64,000 nucleotides of DNA from Oreohelix idahoensis (Eukaryota > Mollusca > Gastropoda > Stylommatophora > Oreohelicidae), in the NCBI GenBank assembly GCA_024509875.1, contig JAMPIV010008530.1, positions 124,001 to 188,000 of the forward strand, read 5' to 3'. Below the pieces are notes generated by a model. It had not been told where the DNA came from, did no database searches, and saw only the letters and a list, made by a program, of their open reading frames with translations. Both the position numbers and the translations under genes were made by a program. Positions 24,226-35,800 of the stretch are shown here, one piece after another. How positions within the stretch are numbered: position 1 is the stretch's first letter; each line of letters begins with the position of its first letter.

Positions 24226-26295
24226 ATGGCCGACCTGGCAAAATTTCGATCTGCTGCTGTACAGACTGCGAAAGAGTTAGGAATGGACGGGCAAATTATG
24301 ATTTCTTATGTCACTGCTGAATGTGACAAATATATTGAACGGGAAGAAAGAAGATTAGAAAAAGAGGCCGAAAGAAAATTAGAATCTGAAAGATTGGCCG
24401 AAGATAAGAGAATAGAAGCTGAAAAAGAGATTAAGAGGTTGCAGATTGAGGCTGAGGCTAAGAGGTTGCAGATTGAGGCTGAGGCTAAGAGGTTGCAGAT
24501 TGAGGCTGAGGCTAAGAAATTGGAAGCAGAAGAAAGAAGATTGACTGCAGAAAGAGAAGACAAGAGATTAGCTGCAGAGAGGGAAGCAGAAAAGGAGGAG
24601 AAGAGATTACAAAGGGAACATGAGTTACGACTAAGGGAGTTTGAGTTTCAAGGCCATGCTCCTGAAAATGGTGCCAGTCCCTTTGCCTCTGATGCTACTG
24701 CTAGCCAAGGAGCCTCAACCTCAGCTATGAATTCTCATTTAGATCATTTTGTTGAGAAAGACGATGATATAGAGAGCTATCTAAATAGGTATGAACTATT
24801 AGCTACCACATATGGGTTGGAGAGAGAAAGGTGGAGCTTAAAGTTATCTCAGGGACTTCGTGGGGCAGCTTATGAAGTTTTTGCAAAAATGAGCAGAAGT
24901 GATCAGGAAAATTATGACATGCTAAAGCAGGCTCTTTTGTTAAGATATGAAAAGAATGCAGAATTTTATAGAAAAAAATTTAGGAATGCTAAACTACTGT
25001 CAGGTGAAACCTATCACCAGTTCTCTGCACGAATAGAGACATACTTGGAGAAATGGACTTCTCTGGGGAAAACCCAAGATCTTAAGGAAATGGTCCTTAT
25101 AGAGCAATTAAGAGAGTCTATGGCTCCAGACCTGAGAAAGTTTCTCATGGAACAAGGTGCAGAGAGGCTGGGTGAGTTGCTAAATGTTGCTGAAAGGTAT
25201 CAAGCAGCTCAAGCAGAGGTAACAGGTAATAAAAAGAAACAAGTGGATAACTTTAGGGCACCACAGAACTTTAATAAATTTGATCCTAGGGATCAAAACA
25301 AAGGTAAGCACCAGTTTGATAGGCCACGGTATGAAAATAAAAATAAAACCCCACAATTCGATGAAAGGAAACATGATGAAAGAAAATCTTTCAACCAAGG
25401 AAAAAGGTGGTGTAAAAATTGTCAGATGGACAATCATGACACTGACCGTTGCAGAAGGAAACCTGTGTATATGGCCACCCTTCAGGTCAGGTCGACCTCA
25501 AGACAGGAGGAGGATATTATGTTAGATACCACTCCAGAAGAGATGAGGAAGGCACAGGCTGGGGATAAAACACTCAAGCCTTGTTTCAGAAAATTGTCAA
25601 CTTGTCATACAACTCCAGGCAAGGGAGATTTTTACATGAAAAACAAGTTGATGTATAGGAAGACTGGAGCTAGATCCAAAGGTCAGGGACAGCTGGTACT
25701 TCCTAAAAGATATAGGGCAGACTTAATAAGGAGCCTACATGTGAAACCAGATGGGGACCATGAGAAAATAGGTACCATCATTCAAAAGGTGGCTCACAAT
25801 TATTATTGGCCCAAAGCAAGATGGGACATTGAGAATTTTGTAGAAAGGTGTAGCATAGCACATGAGGGAACACCCACAAGTGGGAACATTGATCAGGACC
25901 TGGACACGCCACGGGGCAAAAGTAGGCCTGAAAATAAGAAGAGAAATAAATTTGATAAAGTGGACCAAATGGAATGGGAAGCCCCTTTTCACGGACAAGC
26001 TTCACTTAACTGTTTTACAATGGCCACTATGCGGAGAGTGCAAAAAGATGTCTTACCCCAGGATAAGCCGAAAATCCCTCAATCGGACTTAAACAAACTG
26101 GAGGAAGAGGATGTAGAGAGGAAATCTCTCATCAAGAATTTTAAGTGGGGAGAAAGCCCCAAAAGAAAAATTGGTAGCGGTCGTTTTATGCATGATAATT
26201 CTGGGAAGAAAAATCATCACTATAGAGCTTCGAGTGGAAGAGACCAAACCGGTGCATGGACAAATAGGTCCACAAAATTAAAGGTCCATATGTAG
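24226..26295 (+). CDS. Gypsy-1 ORF1: Gag with zinc knuckle plus integrase-like N-terminal segment
   Basis: The 689-residue frame starts at ATG 24,226. Residues 40-145 are a charged coiled coil with three tandem RLQIEAEAK repeats. About 175-330 is a Gag core-like helical region, and Cys396, Cys399, His404, Cys409 form a CX2CX4HX4C RNA-binding knuckle. The aspartic protease present in Gypsy-2 is absent: about 128 residues are lost in frame right after the knuckle. Next comes an integrase H2C2-like segment (His505, His512, Cys542, YYWP), but the last Cys is replaced by Ala545. The final ~125 residues are basic, match Gypsy-2, and show no DDE motif. It ends at TAG 26,293, and ORF2 lies in the -1 frame. 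Without protease and integrase core this copy would depend on proteins supplied in trans. Confidence 0.85.
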   Translation: MADLAKFRSAAVQTAKELGMDGQIMISYVTAECDKYIEREERRLEKEAERKLESERLAEDKRIEAEKEIKRLQIEAEAKRLQIEAEAKRLQIEAEAKKLEAEERRLTAEREDKRLAAEREAEKEEKRLQREHELRLREFEFQGHAPENGASPFASDATASQGASTSAMNSHLDHFVEKDDDIESYLNRYELLATTYGLERERWSLKLSQGLRGAAYEVFAKMSRSDQENYDMLKQALLLRYEKNAEFYRKKFRNAKLLSGETYHQFSARIETYLEKWTSLGKTQDLKEMVLIEQLRESMAPDLRKFLMEQGAERLGELLNVAERYQAAQAEVTGNKKKQVDNFRAPQNFNKFDPRDQNKGKHQFDRPRYENKNKTPQFDERKHDERKSFNQGKRWCKNCQMDNHDTDRCRRKPVYMATLQVRSTSRQEEDIMLDTTPEEMRKAQAGDKTLKPCFRKLSTCHTTPGKGDFYMKNKLMYRKTGARSKGQGQLVLPKRYRADLIRSLHVKPDGDHEKIGTIIQKVAHNYYWPKARWDIENFVERCSIAHEGTPTSGNIDQDLDTPRGKSRPENKKRNKFDKVDQMEWEAPFHGQASLNCFTMATMRRVQKDVLPQDKPKIPQSDLNKLEEEDVERKSLIKNFKWGESPKRKIGSGRFMHDNSGKKNHHYRASSGRDQTGAWTNRSTKLKVHM

Positions 26296-26297
26296 CT

Positions 26298-28196
26298 TTG
26301 TTAAGAACGTGGACTGATGAAAAGGCAGAGGAAAACATTACATCTTCATACCAATATGTGAATGAGCTGACCACTCGTTTAAAAACTGGCTGGAAACTTG
26401 CCAATGAAAATTTGAAACAAGCCATGAAGAAACATGCTGCCTATTATAACAGGAAGGCGAAAGACAGAGATTTGGCTGTGGGAGAGAAGGTACTGCTTCT
26501 TCTCCCCGGGAGTCAGAATAAGTTACAGATTGGATGGCAAGGTCCATATACAGTTTTAGAGAAGGTGTCTAGAACAAATTATAAGATAGATAAGAAGGGG
26601 AAAGAAAAAATCTATCATGTGAATCTCCTGAAGAAATATTTGGAAAGAGAACATCAGGAAGAGACACACTTGTTGACCTTGTCCATCGCCATGGAGATGA
26701 AAAAGGAACCACTTTCATCATTTGAATATCCATTACACCCCTGTGAGACAGCAGCACGGGTGAAAATCAGTACACATTTAACGAAAACTAAGAAAGAGAG
26801 AGTGCAACAGGTTCTAAATAATCATGCAGAGGTGTTAACAGACCGACCAGGGCATACAAACCTATTGGAATATGATATGAAACTGATAGACCCCACACCT
26901 GTCTGTATGAAACCATATTCGATTCCGTTTGCTAAGGAGAAAGCTTTGAAGGAAGAGATAGACTATCTGTTGAAGGAAGGAATTATTTCACACAGTGAAT
27001 CCTCATATAGTTCCGGTGTTGTACTCTTAAGGAAGCCCTCTGGAGAACATAGACTCTGTATAGATTACAGGAGACTGAATGCTATTACAGAAGGACAGGT
27101 GGATCCATTGCCGGATACAAATCAGCTGTTTGCCAGACTAAATAAAGCTAAATATTTCTCAAAAGTGGATCTGAGTAAAGGATACTATCAGATTCCAGTA
27201 AAGCCTGAGGTTAGACCATACCTAGCTTTTAGTACCTCAGAAGGACACTATGAGTTTAATAGATTGCCATTTGGATTGAAGAATGCGCCTAGTGTCTTCT
27301 CTAGAATGATGAGAAAATTATTGGACCCTCTGAATAATCCATGTATAACAAATTTCATGGATGATATCCTTATAGCAACAGAAACATTTGAGGAACACAT
27401 TGACTCTCTGAAGATGCTGTTTGATCGACTTAGGGAAGCAAATTTAACAGCCCGACCAACCAAATGTTGCGTTGGATGTAAAGAATTGGAATTTTTGGGA
27501 CACACAGTTTATCAGGGAAACATGACCCCTGACCCAAAGAATTTAGAGAAACTAAAGAAAGCCCCGAGACCACAAACCAAGAAGGACGTGAGATCCTTTG
27601 TCTCATTATGTGGTTTCTACCAGAAGTATATCAAAAACTTTAATTCCATATGTGCACCGTTAACTGATTTGACACGTAAAGGACATCCAGATCGCATTAC
27701 ATGGACACCACAATGTGAAATGGCTTACCAAGAATTGAAGGAAAAGCTCACAAGTAAACCTATTTTGAAATTACCTGACTTAAGTCAAGAATTCATAGTA
27801 AGGACGGATGCCAGTAATATTGGGTTAGGTGCAACTCTACTACAGAAATCAGATGCATTGGATGGGGAATTAAGCCCAGTGGCATATGCTAGCAGAAAAT
27901 TGAATAAAGCTGAAATCAACTACTCAACTAGCGAAAAAGAATGTCTTGCAGTAATATGGGCAATAAAGAAATTCAATATTTATCTGTATGGGAAGGCATT
28001 TAAGTTGCAAACGGATCACAAACCTTTATCGTTTCTAGCCCAGGCTAGGCATGAGAACTCTAGGTTACTCCGATGGTCCTTGCTTTTGGCTCCCTATAAT
28101 TTTAGCATTGAGTATATATCTGGAAAAACAAATTTGGGAGCGGATTTTTTAAGCCGCCATCCGTGTGATAAGAATCACCGTAAACCCCAGAAATAA
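26298..28196 (+). CDS. Gypsy-1 ORF2: integrase GPY/F, reverse transcriptase, RNase H
   Basis: The frame is open from about 26,268 and lies -1 to ORF1; no ATG marks a start, and 26,298 is TTG. The first ~110 residues hold the integrase C-terminal region (GEKVLLLLPGSQNKLQIGWQ, then GPYTVLEKV and VNLLKKYL), which is a GPY/F domain. RT follows, with KVDLSKGYYQIPV, LPFGLKNAPSVF and the catalytic box FMDDIL (Phe-Met in place of the usual Tyr-Val). RNase H follows with RTDASNIGLGA, a conserved Glu in SEKECLAVIW, and QTDHKPL. The frame ends in GADFLSRHPC and no integrase follows. It is intact by eye and would be made by -1 frameshifting or reinitiation from ORF1. Confidence 0.88.
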   Translation: MLRTWTDEKAEENITSSYQYVNELTTRLKTGWKLANENLKQAMKKHAAYYNRKAKDRDLAVGEKVLLLLPGSQNKLQIGWQGPYTVLEKVSRTNYKIDKKGKEKIYHVNLLKKYLEREHQEETHLLTLSIAMEMKKEPLSSFEYPLHPCETAARVKISTHLTKTKKERVQQVLNNHAEVLTDRPGHTNLLEYDMKLIDPTPVCMKPYSIPFAKEKALKEEIDYLLKEGIISHSESSYSSGVVLLRKPSGEHRLCIDYRRLNAITEGQVDPLPDTNQLFARLNKAKYFSKVDLSKGYYQIPVKPEVRPYLAFSTSEGHYEFNRLPFGLKNAPSVFSRMMRKLLDPLNNPCITNFMDDILIATETFEEHIDSLKMLFDRLREANLTARPTKCCVGCKELEFLGHTVYQGNMTPDPKNLEKLKKAPRPQTKKDVRSFVSLCGFYQKYIKNFNSICAPLTDLTRKGHPDRITWTPQCEMAYQELKEKLTSKPILKLPDLSQEFIVRTDASNIGLGATLLQKSDALDGELSPVAYASRKLNKAEINYSTSEKECLAVIWAIKKFNIYLYGKAFKLQTDHKPLSFLAQARHENSRLLRWSLLLAPYNFSIEYISGKTNLGADFLSRHPCDKNHRKPQK

Positions 28197-28252
28197 TAAT
28201 AAATTTCTCTATGTGTATATAGAATAAAGGACTGACATATAATGTCTGTTTT

Positions 28253-28263
28253 AAGAGGGGAGA
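28253..28263 (+). promoter_or_regulatory. Gypsy-1 polypurine tract
   Basis: AAGAGGGGAGA lies immediately before the 3' LTR, where the plus-strand DNA primer is generated. Gypsy-2 has a similar GGGGAGA before its 3' LTR. Confidence 0.8.
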
Positions 28264-30684
28264 TGTCGTGAATTATTCTAATCCCCATATATAAATTAAA
28301 ACGTAAATGCAAAGCCTAACAAATAAATTTAATAAAAGGAAAGAAGAATGGTAAAGAACAGTGCTGTCACAATGACTGTACTCGAAATCCCCCTTGTTTT
28401 CTACTTCGTCTGCAAATTGTAACGCTTTCACGTTGATAGTAAAAGCCTACTGTATTATTACCCGCTTTCTTCAATGAAACGTTTACTGTATTTCTTGGAA
28501 AAACCTTGAGATACGCAAGCTGATCAATGACCTAAATTTAATATTTCATTCATTCCATTTTATACACGGCGTAACTAAAAGACAGATGGACTAAAGGATA
28601 GAGAGAAGGGAGAGGCAGAAAGCAGGGACACCTGCAACACTAAACACGCGTCGCGCGATACACAATTGCTGCCATCACGCGTGTAAGGCCACATGCACTA
28701 ACTTTATTTCAAATCGACAGTGATAAAATTCACTACCCATACCAGAGTTAGGTTTTAAAATCCTGAAAAACGCTTATTGGGAATTATGACATTATACCGG
28801 TTTACGTTTGAAAACATGACAGTACCCAGACACCCTCAAGTTTGAAAGTGAGAAGGTAGTAACAGCACGACTATCCTAGAAGAAAATGCATATTGGCTCC
28901 ATTAAATTCGTATATTTGGGTTCCTTAGGGTTTGCTGACAAAGAATATGTAAAACGTTACGCAAATAGTCTAGGAATTACCAAGTTATGGCCAAAATAAA
29001 ATAGTGGGGGTGCCTGACAGCATGAAATCATTTCTGCTCATAAAATTTTTTTATAACGTGTTTGAAGAAACATTACGTTACGGAAATAGCCTACCAAGTT
29101 AACTCCTATTTGATTGGAGCGCAACAAATGAAAGACTAAACACGATTGGTCGGACTATAAATACTATCTTGTGTTGTCAGGGGAAACGTGAGAAAGGGGT
29201 ATTTTTTTGAAAAGATGTGTAGACATGGTTTGATTGGGTAGAGCTGCGAATATACTCAATTCAGAGCGTCTGTTCATTGCCACATCTTGTAATAAACCTA
29301 CTAAGAAGCAGTGCGTTGAGCACCAGTGTATATTTTTTTATAAAATAAAGCCTGGGACATCGGCAGATCGGAGTTGTGCTATATTCATTGCCAGTCAACG
29401 AAACTGTTTATTATTATTTCCATGAATTGTGGTAAGCTTGAAATATTCAATATTTTTAAATGAAAATTGAATGTAAATTGATAAATTATGTCTGTATATG
29501 TGTGTGGTTCAGTAGCGAACATGTTGTAAAGCCTATAGTGCTCCAGCCTGAACAGGTGTCGGAGGAAAGTAAAACTGCATGGAATGGCCAAACAGTACAC
29601 TGACACCTAGATTATTAACTAGAAAGAAATAATGCTGGAATTGCAGAGGCGTAGTAACCATTAGGGAGGGAAATACTGGTATAAAGTATTTCAGATGAAG
29701 CTGACAGTTGGCCTAACGCTCTGAACTCAATGTTTGTGATGTATTGTGCTCAGTGTAGAAATGGAGTATAAATTAGTTCTGACGTAGAAGGTACAACCTT
29801 CTTGTTTCAGGGACCGTGGTCTTAAAGTTATTGAGCAGCACCTGGTCAGAGCTTTGCTGAAGCCAGAGGTGGACAGCATACTCCTTGGTCCATATAGCAA
29901 CCAGTGGGGTGGCTCCAGAACTCATTAAAGTAATCGAGCAGAGGAGTCTTTTACTGCAGTCATCACGCAAGATAAGAGAGTGTGGCCATGGAGCTCAACA
30001 TTATGTACCCCCATCTTAAAATGACATTGTAAACTAAAATTAAGAGGGGAATTTAATTGTTTTAATACCAGGAACTGAGAACATCTCCAATACTAGTTCC
30101 AATAGAAACAAACTATTGAAGTCATGATGACAAATACCAACAGAGCTTGAACAAAACAAAACCAGTATTACCTCATATTACCACTACACAACTGACACAC
30201 ATAGGATACCATTAATAATATATGTCACTACAAGAATCATATTAATAAATTCTGTACATATAACTTGTAATTAAAATTGATTGTGATTCCTGGTTCCCTT
30301 TGTATTTGAATCAGGACACATATACATTCATGACAGCACTGAATACATATTGTTATTTGAAAAGTTATCAGTGACTCCTTTAAGATATCCTCTTAGAGTG
30401 TTATATGTATGTGAGTGTCACAGTGTTGTCAAGTGTGGTGGAATAAATTAAATTGTTTATCTGTCTGTTGTTGTTATGACTTACACTTCATCATACACAT
30501 ACCCTAGACATATAACGTAGTCATCACACTATTCCAGAATAATTCTGACTGAGGTATACATATGTGGCAGTAAGTAAGGTTATCTATAATACACTACTCT
30601 TATTAGATATAGATACCTTCACAGCTGATCTCAGTCAGTACACTAAGTCCCCTATAAATATTTATAACATCCCACTTTACCACA
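28264..30684 (+). repeat. Gypsy-1 3' LTR
   Basis: A 2,421-bp direct repeat of 21,612-24,033, ending in TTTACCACA and followed by the TSD ACCAC and resumed LINE sequence. Confidence 0.93.
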
Positions 30685-30925
30685 ACCACCTTCCTCAGAT
30701 ACCTCATTTCTGAGGTTTGGATCTGGCTTTTGTGGGTTGTAGTCATTGCCTATGACTCGCATCCATATGTCAAGACTGGGACATAGGTGGGGCGGTATAC
30801 AGCCATCTTCGTTTTCTTACCAACCTCTCTCTTGGTGAAAAATCCTCAATTTTTGGCCTGAAAAAGTCTCCCAGCTGCTGCTTTTCAAGTGGCCAACTTC
30901 TTTGGTGCCTCCTTTTCCAGGAATG
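30685..30925 (-). mobile_element. LINE family B, continuation right of Gypsy-1
   Basis: The sequence from AACCACCTTCCTCAGATACC to about 30,925 continues the 21,285-21,611 LINE and matches 38,990-39,225. The minus strand encodes the RT C-terminal half around VLTYGCESWAM. Homology stops at about 30,925, where the I-type LINE leader begins, so the copy is 5' truncated or cut by that insertion. Confidence 0.8.
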
Positions 30926-31196
30926 GTCCCTCGGAAGCTATTATCTCATTATCATCTGTGTTTCGCCCATCCCACAGACGGTTCTCTCCGACTGACAATA
31001 TTGTTTCCTTTCAATGATCGTGCGCGACCATCTGTGTCAATAGAGAGCGTGTCTAACAAAGGGGTGGCCAGGCGACATACATGATAAACGTATTACCGCT
31101 GACTGTGTAATCGACCTGGTATTGTTATAGTTCACCTGGTGAAACGTAAACAAGTCTGGGTGCGGTCACAGCAAAAAGAACGTAAGGGCAATAAAT

Positions 31197-32809
31197 ATGC
31201 CGAATAATAAGACGAGTAGTGAGAAAAATGAAAAAATGTCTCTAACACATCACACCCCTACAGCAGTTACTGCTCTACACGTCAATAAATTTTGTCTGCA
31301 TTTACTTGCAACATTAAGAATATAACAAAGAGGTAAAAAAACACACAGGCCAAAAGTGTCAAGTAAATAAGCAAGTTTATTAGCAATGAAAGTACCAAAA
31401 AAGACTCAAGACATCTAGCAACCCAGGCAGCTCCCAAAAATAAAGATGCAGTAAACATATGTCGTTTAAAGATAACGCAAGTAGCTGGTGAGGCTGTCAA
31501 GATCAAGGCATTAGATGAAGACAAAATTATAAACATCCTTGATCCTGTGTTAGGCAAAAAGGCGATAGCCAAAATTTCAAAAACCCATTTTGGCATAATA
31601 ATTATCCCAAATCAGAGTGACAGAATAAAAGAGATGATAGAGGAACTCAAAGTAGAAGCAAAAACAGTGACTCTTGCACACGACATAGAAGTAAAGATAG
31701 AGCTAGCAAAAGTGACCAGTAGATGTGTGTTAAAAGGAATAAACACTACCCTTTCAAGCGAGGAAGTTATGAACATCCTCGCAAAACATAACCCAGACAT
31801 AAAGCTGGTACACGTGGACAGAATAATGGTGAAAGGGAGTATCGTTACCCCAGTGGTAGTGATAACAACAGAAGGTAGGGAACCCCCCAAGACGGTACTA
31901 TTTGGGAAAACACAAAAAAACACAGAAGCCTTCATTCACCCAGTGTTGCAGTGCTCCAACTGCATGAAGTTTGGTCATGGGCGCCACACTTGCAGGGGGA
32001 AGGCAGTATGTAGGTTTTGTGCGGGGGCACACCCTTTCCCGCAATGCGAAAAGGCAAAGTCAGATACTGACTATAAAAAGGATAATGCAAACAGAAAATG
32101 CATTAATTGCAAAGGAAGCCATAGCGCCAGATTCCAGGGCTGCCCAGTTTATCAGCAGACCAAAAAAGCACTGAAGGAAGCTATAACAACCCAAACCCCT
32201 TTCAAAACTGTCATTAAAGAATTAAAGGAAAACGATACCTATACGAGCACTAAAGTTATAACAATAATTAAGAGTGTGCAAGAAGATGTCAAAATGCTTA
32301 AAACACAGAGGGTAAAAGAAAGTAAGAACAAGTTAGAAAATAATAAAATAGTACCAAAAAACCAGTCAGATGATTCAACTACATCCTCGAACGACACAAG
32401 TGCACTGAAAAGTGCAGAGGCAGTGCTTCAAGAAGTGAAAGCCATACAGCACCAAATTTCCCAGGATATAGCTAAACTGACTGTACTAAAAGAAGAAAAT
32501 GAAATGATACTAGTCAAACTGTCTGAACAAAAAGAAGAAAGTGAAATAATACTAAAAAGAATGGAAAGTGAAAAACAGGAGATTAACATAGGAAGAGAAG
32601 GGAATGTAGCATTGGATGAAAATAGGAAAGTGGTCAAAAAGAACAAAAGCAACCTAGAAGAAACTATCATAGAAACTATCAAAAAACGATTTGAGGGACT
32701 TTTACCACACTTAGCGGAAGAAGTTAGGGAAATAATGACAAGTTTAAATAAGGATTTTCTTGAGAACTTGATGGATAGTGGGTCCACAAGTACAGGAAAT
32801 AAAGAATAA
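31197..32809 (+). pseudogene. I-type LINE ORF1: RNA-binding zinc-knuckle protein, frameshifted at the N-terminus
   Basis: The likely start ATG at 31,197 opens a frame that stops near 31,323. The rest of the protein runs in another frame from about 31,364 to TAA at 32,807, so one indel separates them. The C-terminal half has three knuckles: CSNCMKFGHGRHTC, CRFCAGAHPFPQC and CINCKGSHSARFQGC. A coiled-coil tail follows (about 32,400-32,720, heptad-like Glu/Lys/Leu). ORF1 proteins of this group coat the LINE RNA in a ribonucleoprotein particle. ORF2 starts 40 bp downstream. Confidence 0.8.
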
Positions 32810-32849
32810 GAGCAAGTTTGATAGCTAACCAAAATAAAAGGTATACTAG

Positions 32850-35800
32850 ATGATGATAAAATTCAATTTAGAAAGATTTAGAATTATCCAGTGGAATTGT
32901 AGGGGTATTAAAAAAAATTTTGCACCCCTACTATCAGAGACTGGAGAAAATACTGATATATATGCTCTTCAAGAGACCCATTTAAACCCAAACAATAGAT
33001 ATAGTTGTAAGGGCTTTAAGATACTTAGACACGATAGGAAAGAAGGTAGAGGAGGAGGTGTCGCAGTCTTAGTTAGCGAAAAATTTAAAATCATAGACTG
33101 GGAAGTATTTAATACAACCAATATAGAAGGTATCCAGGCTACTATAGCAGCTGAACCAAACAATCTAACAATTCTAAATGTATATGCTAAAGATGGCACA
33201 ATTAAAGATGAAGAAATACTAGCCATAAGTACCAGACTAGGCCCCAAAACAATCATAGTAGGCGATTTTAATTCCCATCATTGTGCTTGGGGTGGACAAC
33301 ATGCAGATAATGCAGGAAAATGCCTACTTGACTTCATAGAAAACAATGAACTACTAATACTAAATGATGGATCTGCAACAAGAATTAATCCACAAGCTAA
33401 TAGGGCAGACTCAGCAATAGACATAAGTATAGCAACTAACAACCTAGCGAATGTAAATTGGGAAGTGTTACAAGACACAAACTCAGATCATCTGCCCATT
33501 GTAATAACCATGCATGAAAATGTCATTCCAAACCCAGAACCAGAGAAACCTACCTTCAACTATAAAAAAGCAAACTGGGAAGCTTTCCAATCAGAGCTGG
33601 AGGTGATGGAATATAAAGACATGGAATCAGATGATACTGACTTGTGGGCAGAAACACTGACCAATGAAATTCTGAAAATAGCAATAAAGTATATACCAAA
33701 TAAAAATATGCCACAACACCTTAAATCAATAAATAACATTAATAAGAAAAGAGAAACTCAATGGAATAAAGAACCAGTTGCCTGGTGGAATAAAAGCTGT
33801 GCAGAAATTCATGAGAGAAGAAAAAGGGCCTTACAAAAATATAGAAATAACAGAACAGAAGAAAACTATGATAAGTATAAACTTATTAGGAATGAATCTA
33901 ACAGAATAATATTCAAAGCCAAAGAAACTAACTGGAAGGAGTTTTGTCAGTCACTTAAACCTAGCACTCAAATTAGAGAAGTATGGAAAAAGCTTAAGGC
34001 AATCAAAGGGAACAATAAGAAAACAATAATGCCAACAATCAAACTACCAAAGAGAGCAGAAACAGATAAAGAAAAAGCTAATGCCCTTGCCGAGTATTTC
34101 TATAAAGTCAGTGCAAAAAGTAGCCTTGGACAGGAAGAAAATGAGAGAAGAGAAAGACTTAGGATACAGTTTTTAAAAGAACTACCAGACCAGATAGATG
34201 AAACAAACTATTTAGATGCTGATATAACAGAGGAAGAAGTAACTAATGCAATAAAAGATAAATCTAATACTGCCTCAGGGCAAGATATACTTAGTTATGA
34301 AATCCTTAAGAAAGTACCCAAAAGAACTATAAACATAATAACTTCACTTTATAACAAAATCTGGAACTTAGGAAAGATACCAAAAGCATGGAAAGTAGCT
34401 ATGATAGTACCCATTCTAAAACCCAATAAGGAAGCCCATGATGTAAGTTCATATAGGCCTATCTCCTTAACATCACAACTAGGTAAAATACTGGAAACTG
34501 TTGTGAATAAAAGAGTTAAATTCTACCTAGAAAAAAAACCAGTTATATAGCCCAAACCAGTCAGGGTTTAGAGCAGACAGAAGTACAGTAGACCAGCTTG
34601 TAAGATTAGAACATGATGTAAAGCTAGGGTTCAAGAGGAAAGAGAAAACAGTGGCAGTCTTTCTAGATGTAGCCAGGGCATATGATGAATGCTGGCAAGA
34701 TGGAGCTCTTTACAAAATGAAAAAGATTGGCATTACTGGTAAAACCTATAGGTATCTAGAAAACTTTTTACAGGACAGGTACTTTGCTGTACAGGTGAAT
34801 AATGATAGGTCAGAAATATATGAACAACAGAATGGGATTCCTCAAGGATCAGTGATTTCTCCTTCAATTTTCACTATAGCTGTAAATGATTTAGCAGATG
34901 AATTTAATGACATAAAGAATGTAGTATCACAATTTGCAGATGACTGTGCCATTTGGCGATCTGGAAAAAACTTGGACCATGTTTACAAAAAACTTCAAAA
35001 TCAAATAGACAAAGTTTCAGAGTGGATGAAAAGTTGGGGCTTCCAAATTAATGTAAACAAAACAGTAGGTATGATTTTCAGCAAAGGAAATTTAAAAAAA
35101 AATAACAAAATCAATATAACCATTAAAGGACAGAAAATATGTACCTCCTCAACAACAAGATTTCTGGGCATAACTTTAGATAAACAACTAAATTATAATA
35201 AACATATAGACAATTTGGTAGAAAGCTGTAGGGGACCCCTAAATATACTAAGGATTGTAAAAGGTAATGGATGGGGGGCCAGCAATAAAATAATGCTTAT
35301 GTTCTACAAATCCTTCATCAGGGGGAAACTGGATTATGCCAGCATAGTCTATGACTCAGCTGCAGCTTCTAACAAAGCAAAACTGGACAGGATTCAAAAT
35401 GCAGCCATGAGAACCATTACAGGTGCATTTATATCGACACCAGTAGAAGCTCTAGAAGTAGCTCTCGGCATACCTCCCCTTGGTCTAAGACGGAAAGAAC
35501 TGAGATTAAATTATTGGAGTAAAGTAGCACAAGAAGTGACCCACCCAGCACATAAAGCATTTGTCAAAAACCAACCAAGTGTATGGGACGTCCCCTTAAA
35601 TAAAGATAGATATCCAACAGGGTGGAGAACTATAGAAGACCTAATGCATTTCAAAGAACTATCAAACACAATTGAAAATAGTAATAAATACAGAAGCAAA
35701 ATACCACCATGGGAACTAAAAACACCAATCATAGACTACTCACTTACTGAAAAGATCAAACAAAACATAGAAGATAAGGAAGCCAAAATGATAAGTAGAA

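Larger units (their letters stand above)
21612..30684 (+). mobile_element. Full-length Ty3/Gypsy element Gypsy-1, Gmr1-like domain order
   Basis: This 9,073-bp element has LTRs at 21,612-24,033 and 28,264-30,684 and the perfect 5-bp TSD ACCAC at 21,607-21,611 and 30,685-30,689 in a family B LINE. By eye the two 2.42-kb LTRs differ by about 8 substitutions and 3 small indels, so the insertion is recent. The internal order is gag, CCHC knuckle, (protease missing), integrase H2C2-like segment, basic segment, integrase GPY/F, RT, RNase H, polypurine tract. Integrase parts lie before RT, as in the Gmr1 lineage, rather than after RNase H as in usual Gypsy elements. No DDE integrase core was found. 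Confidence 0.9.
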
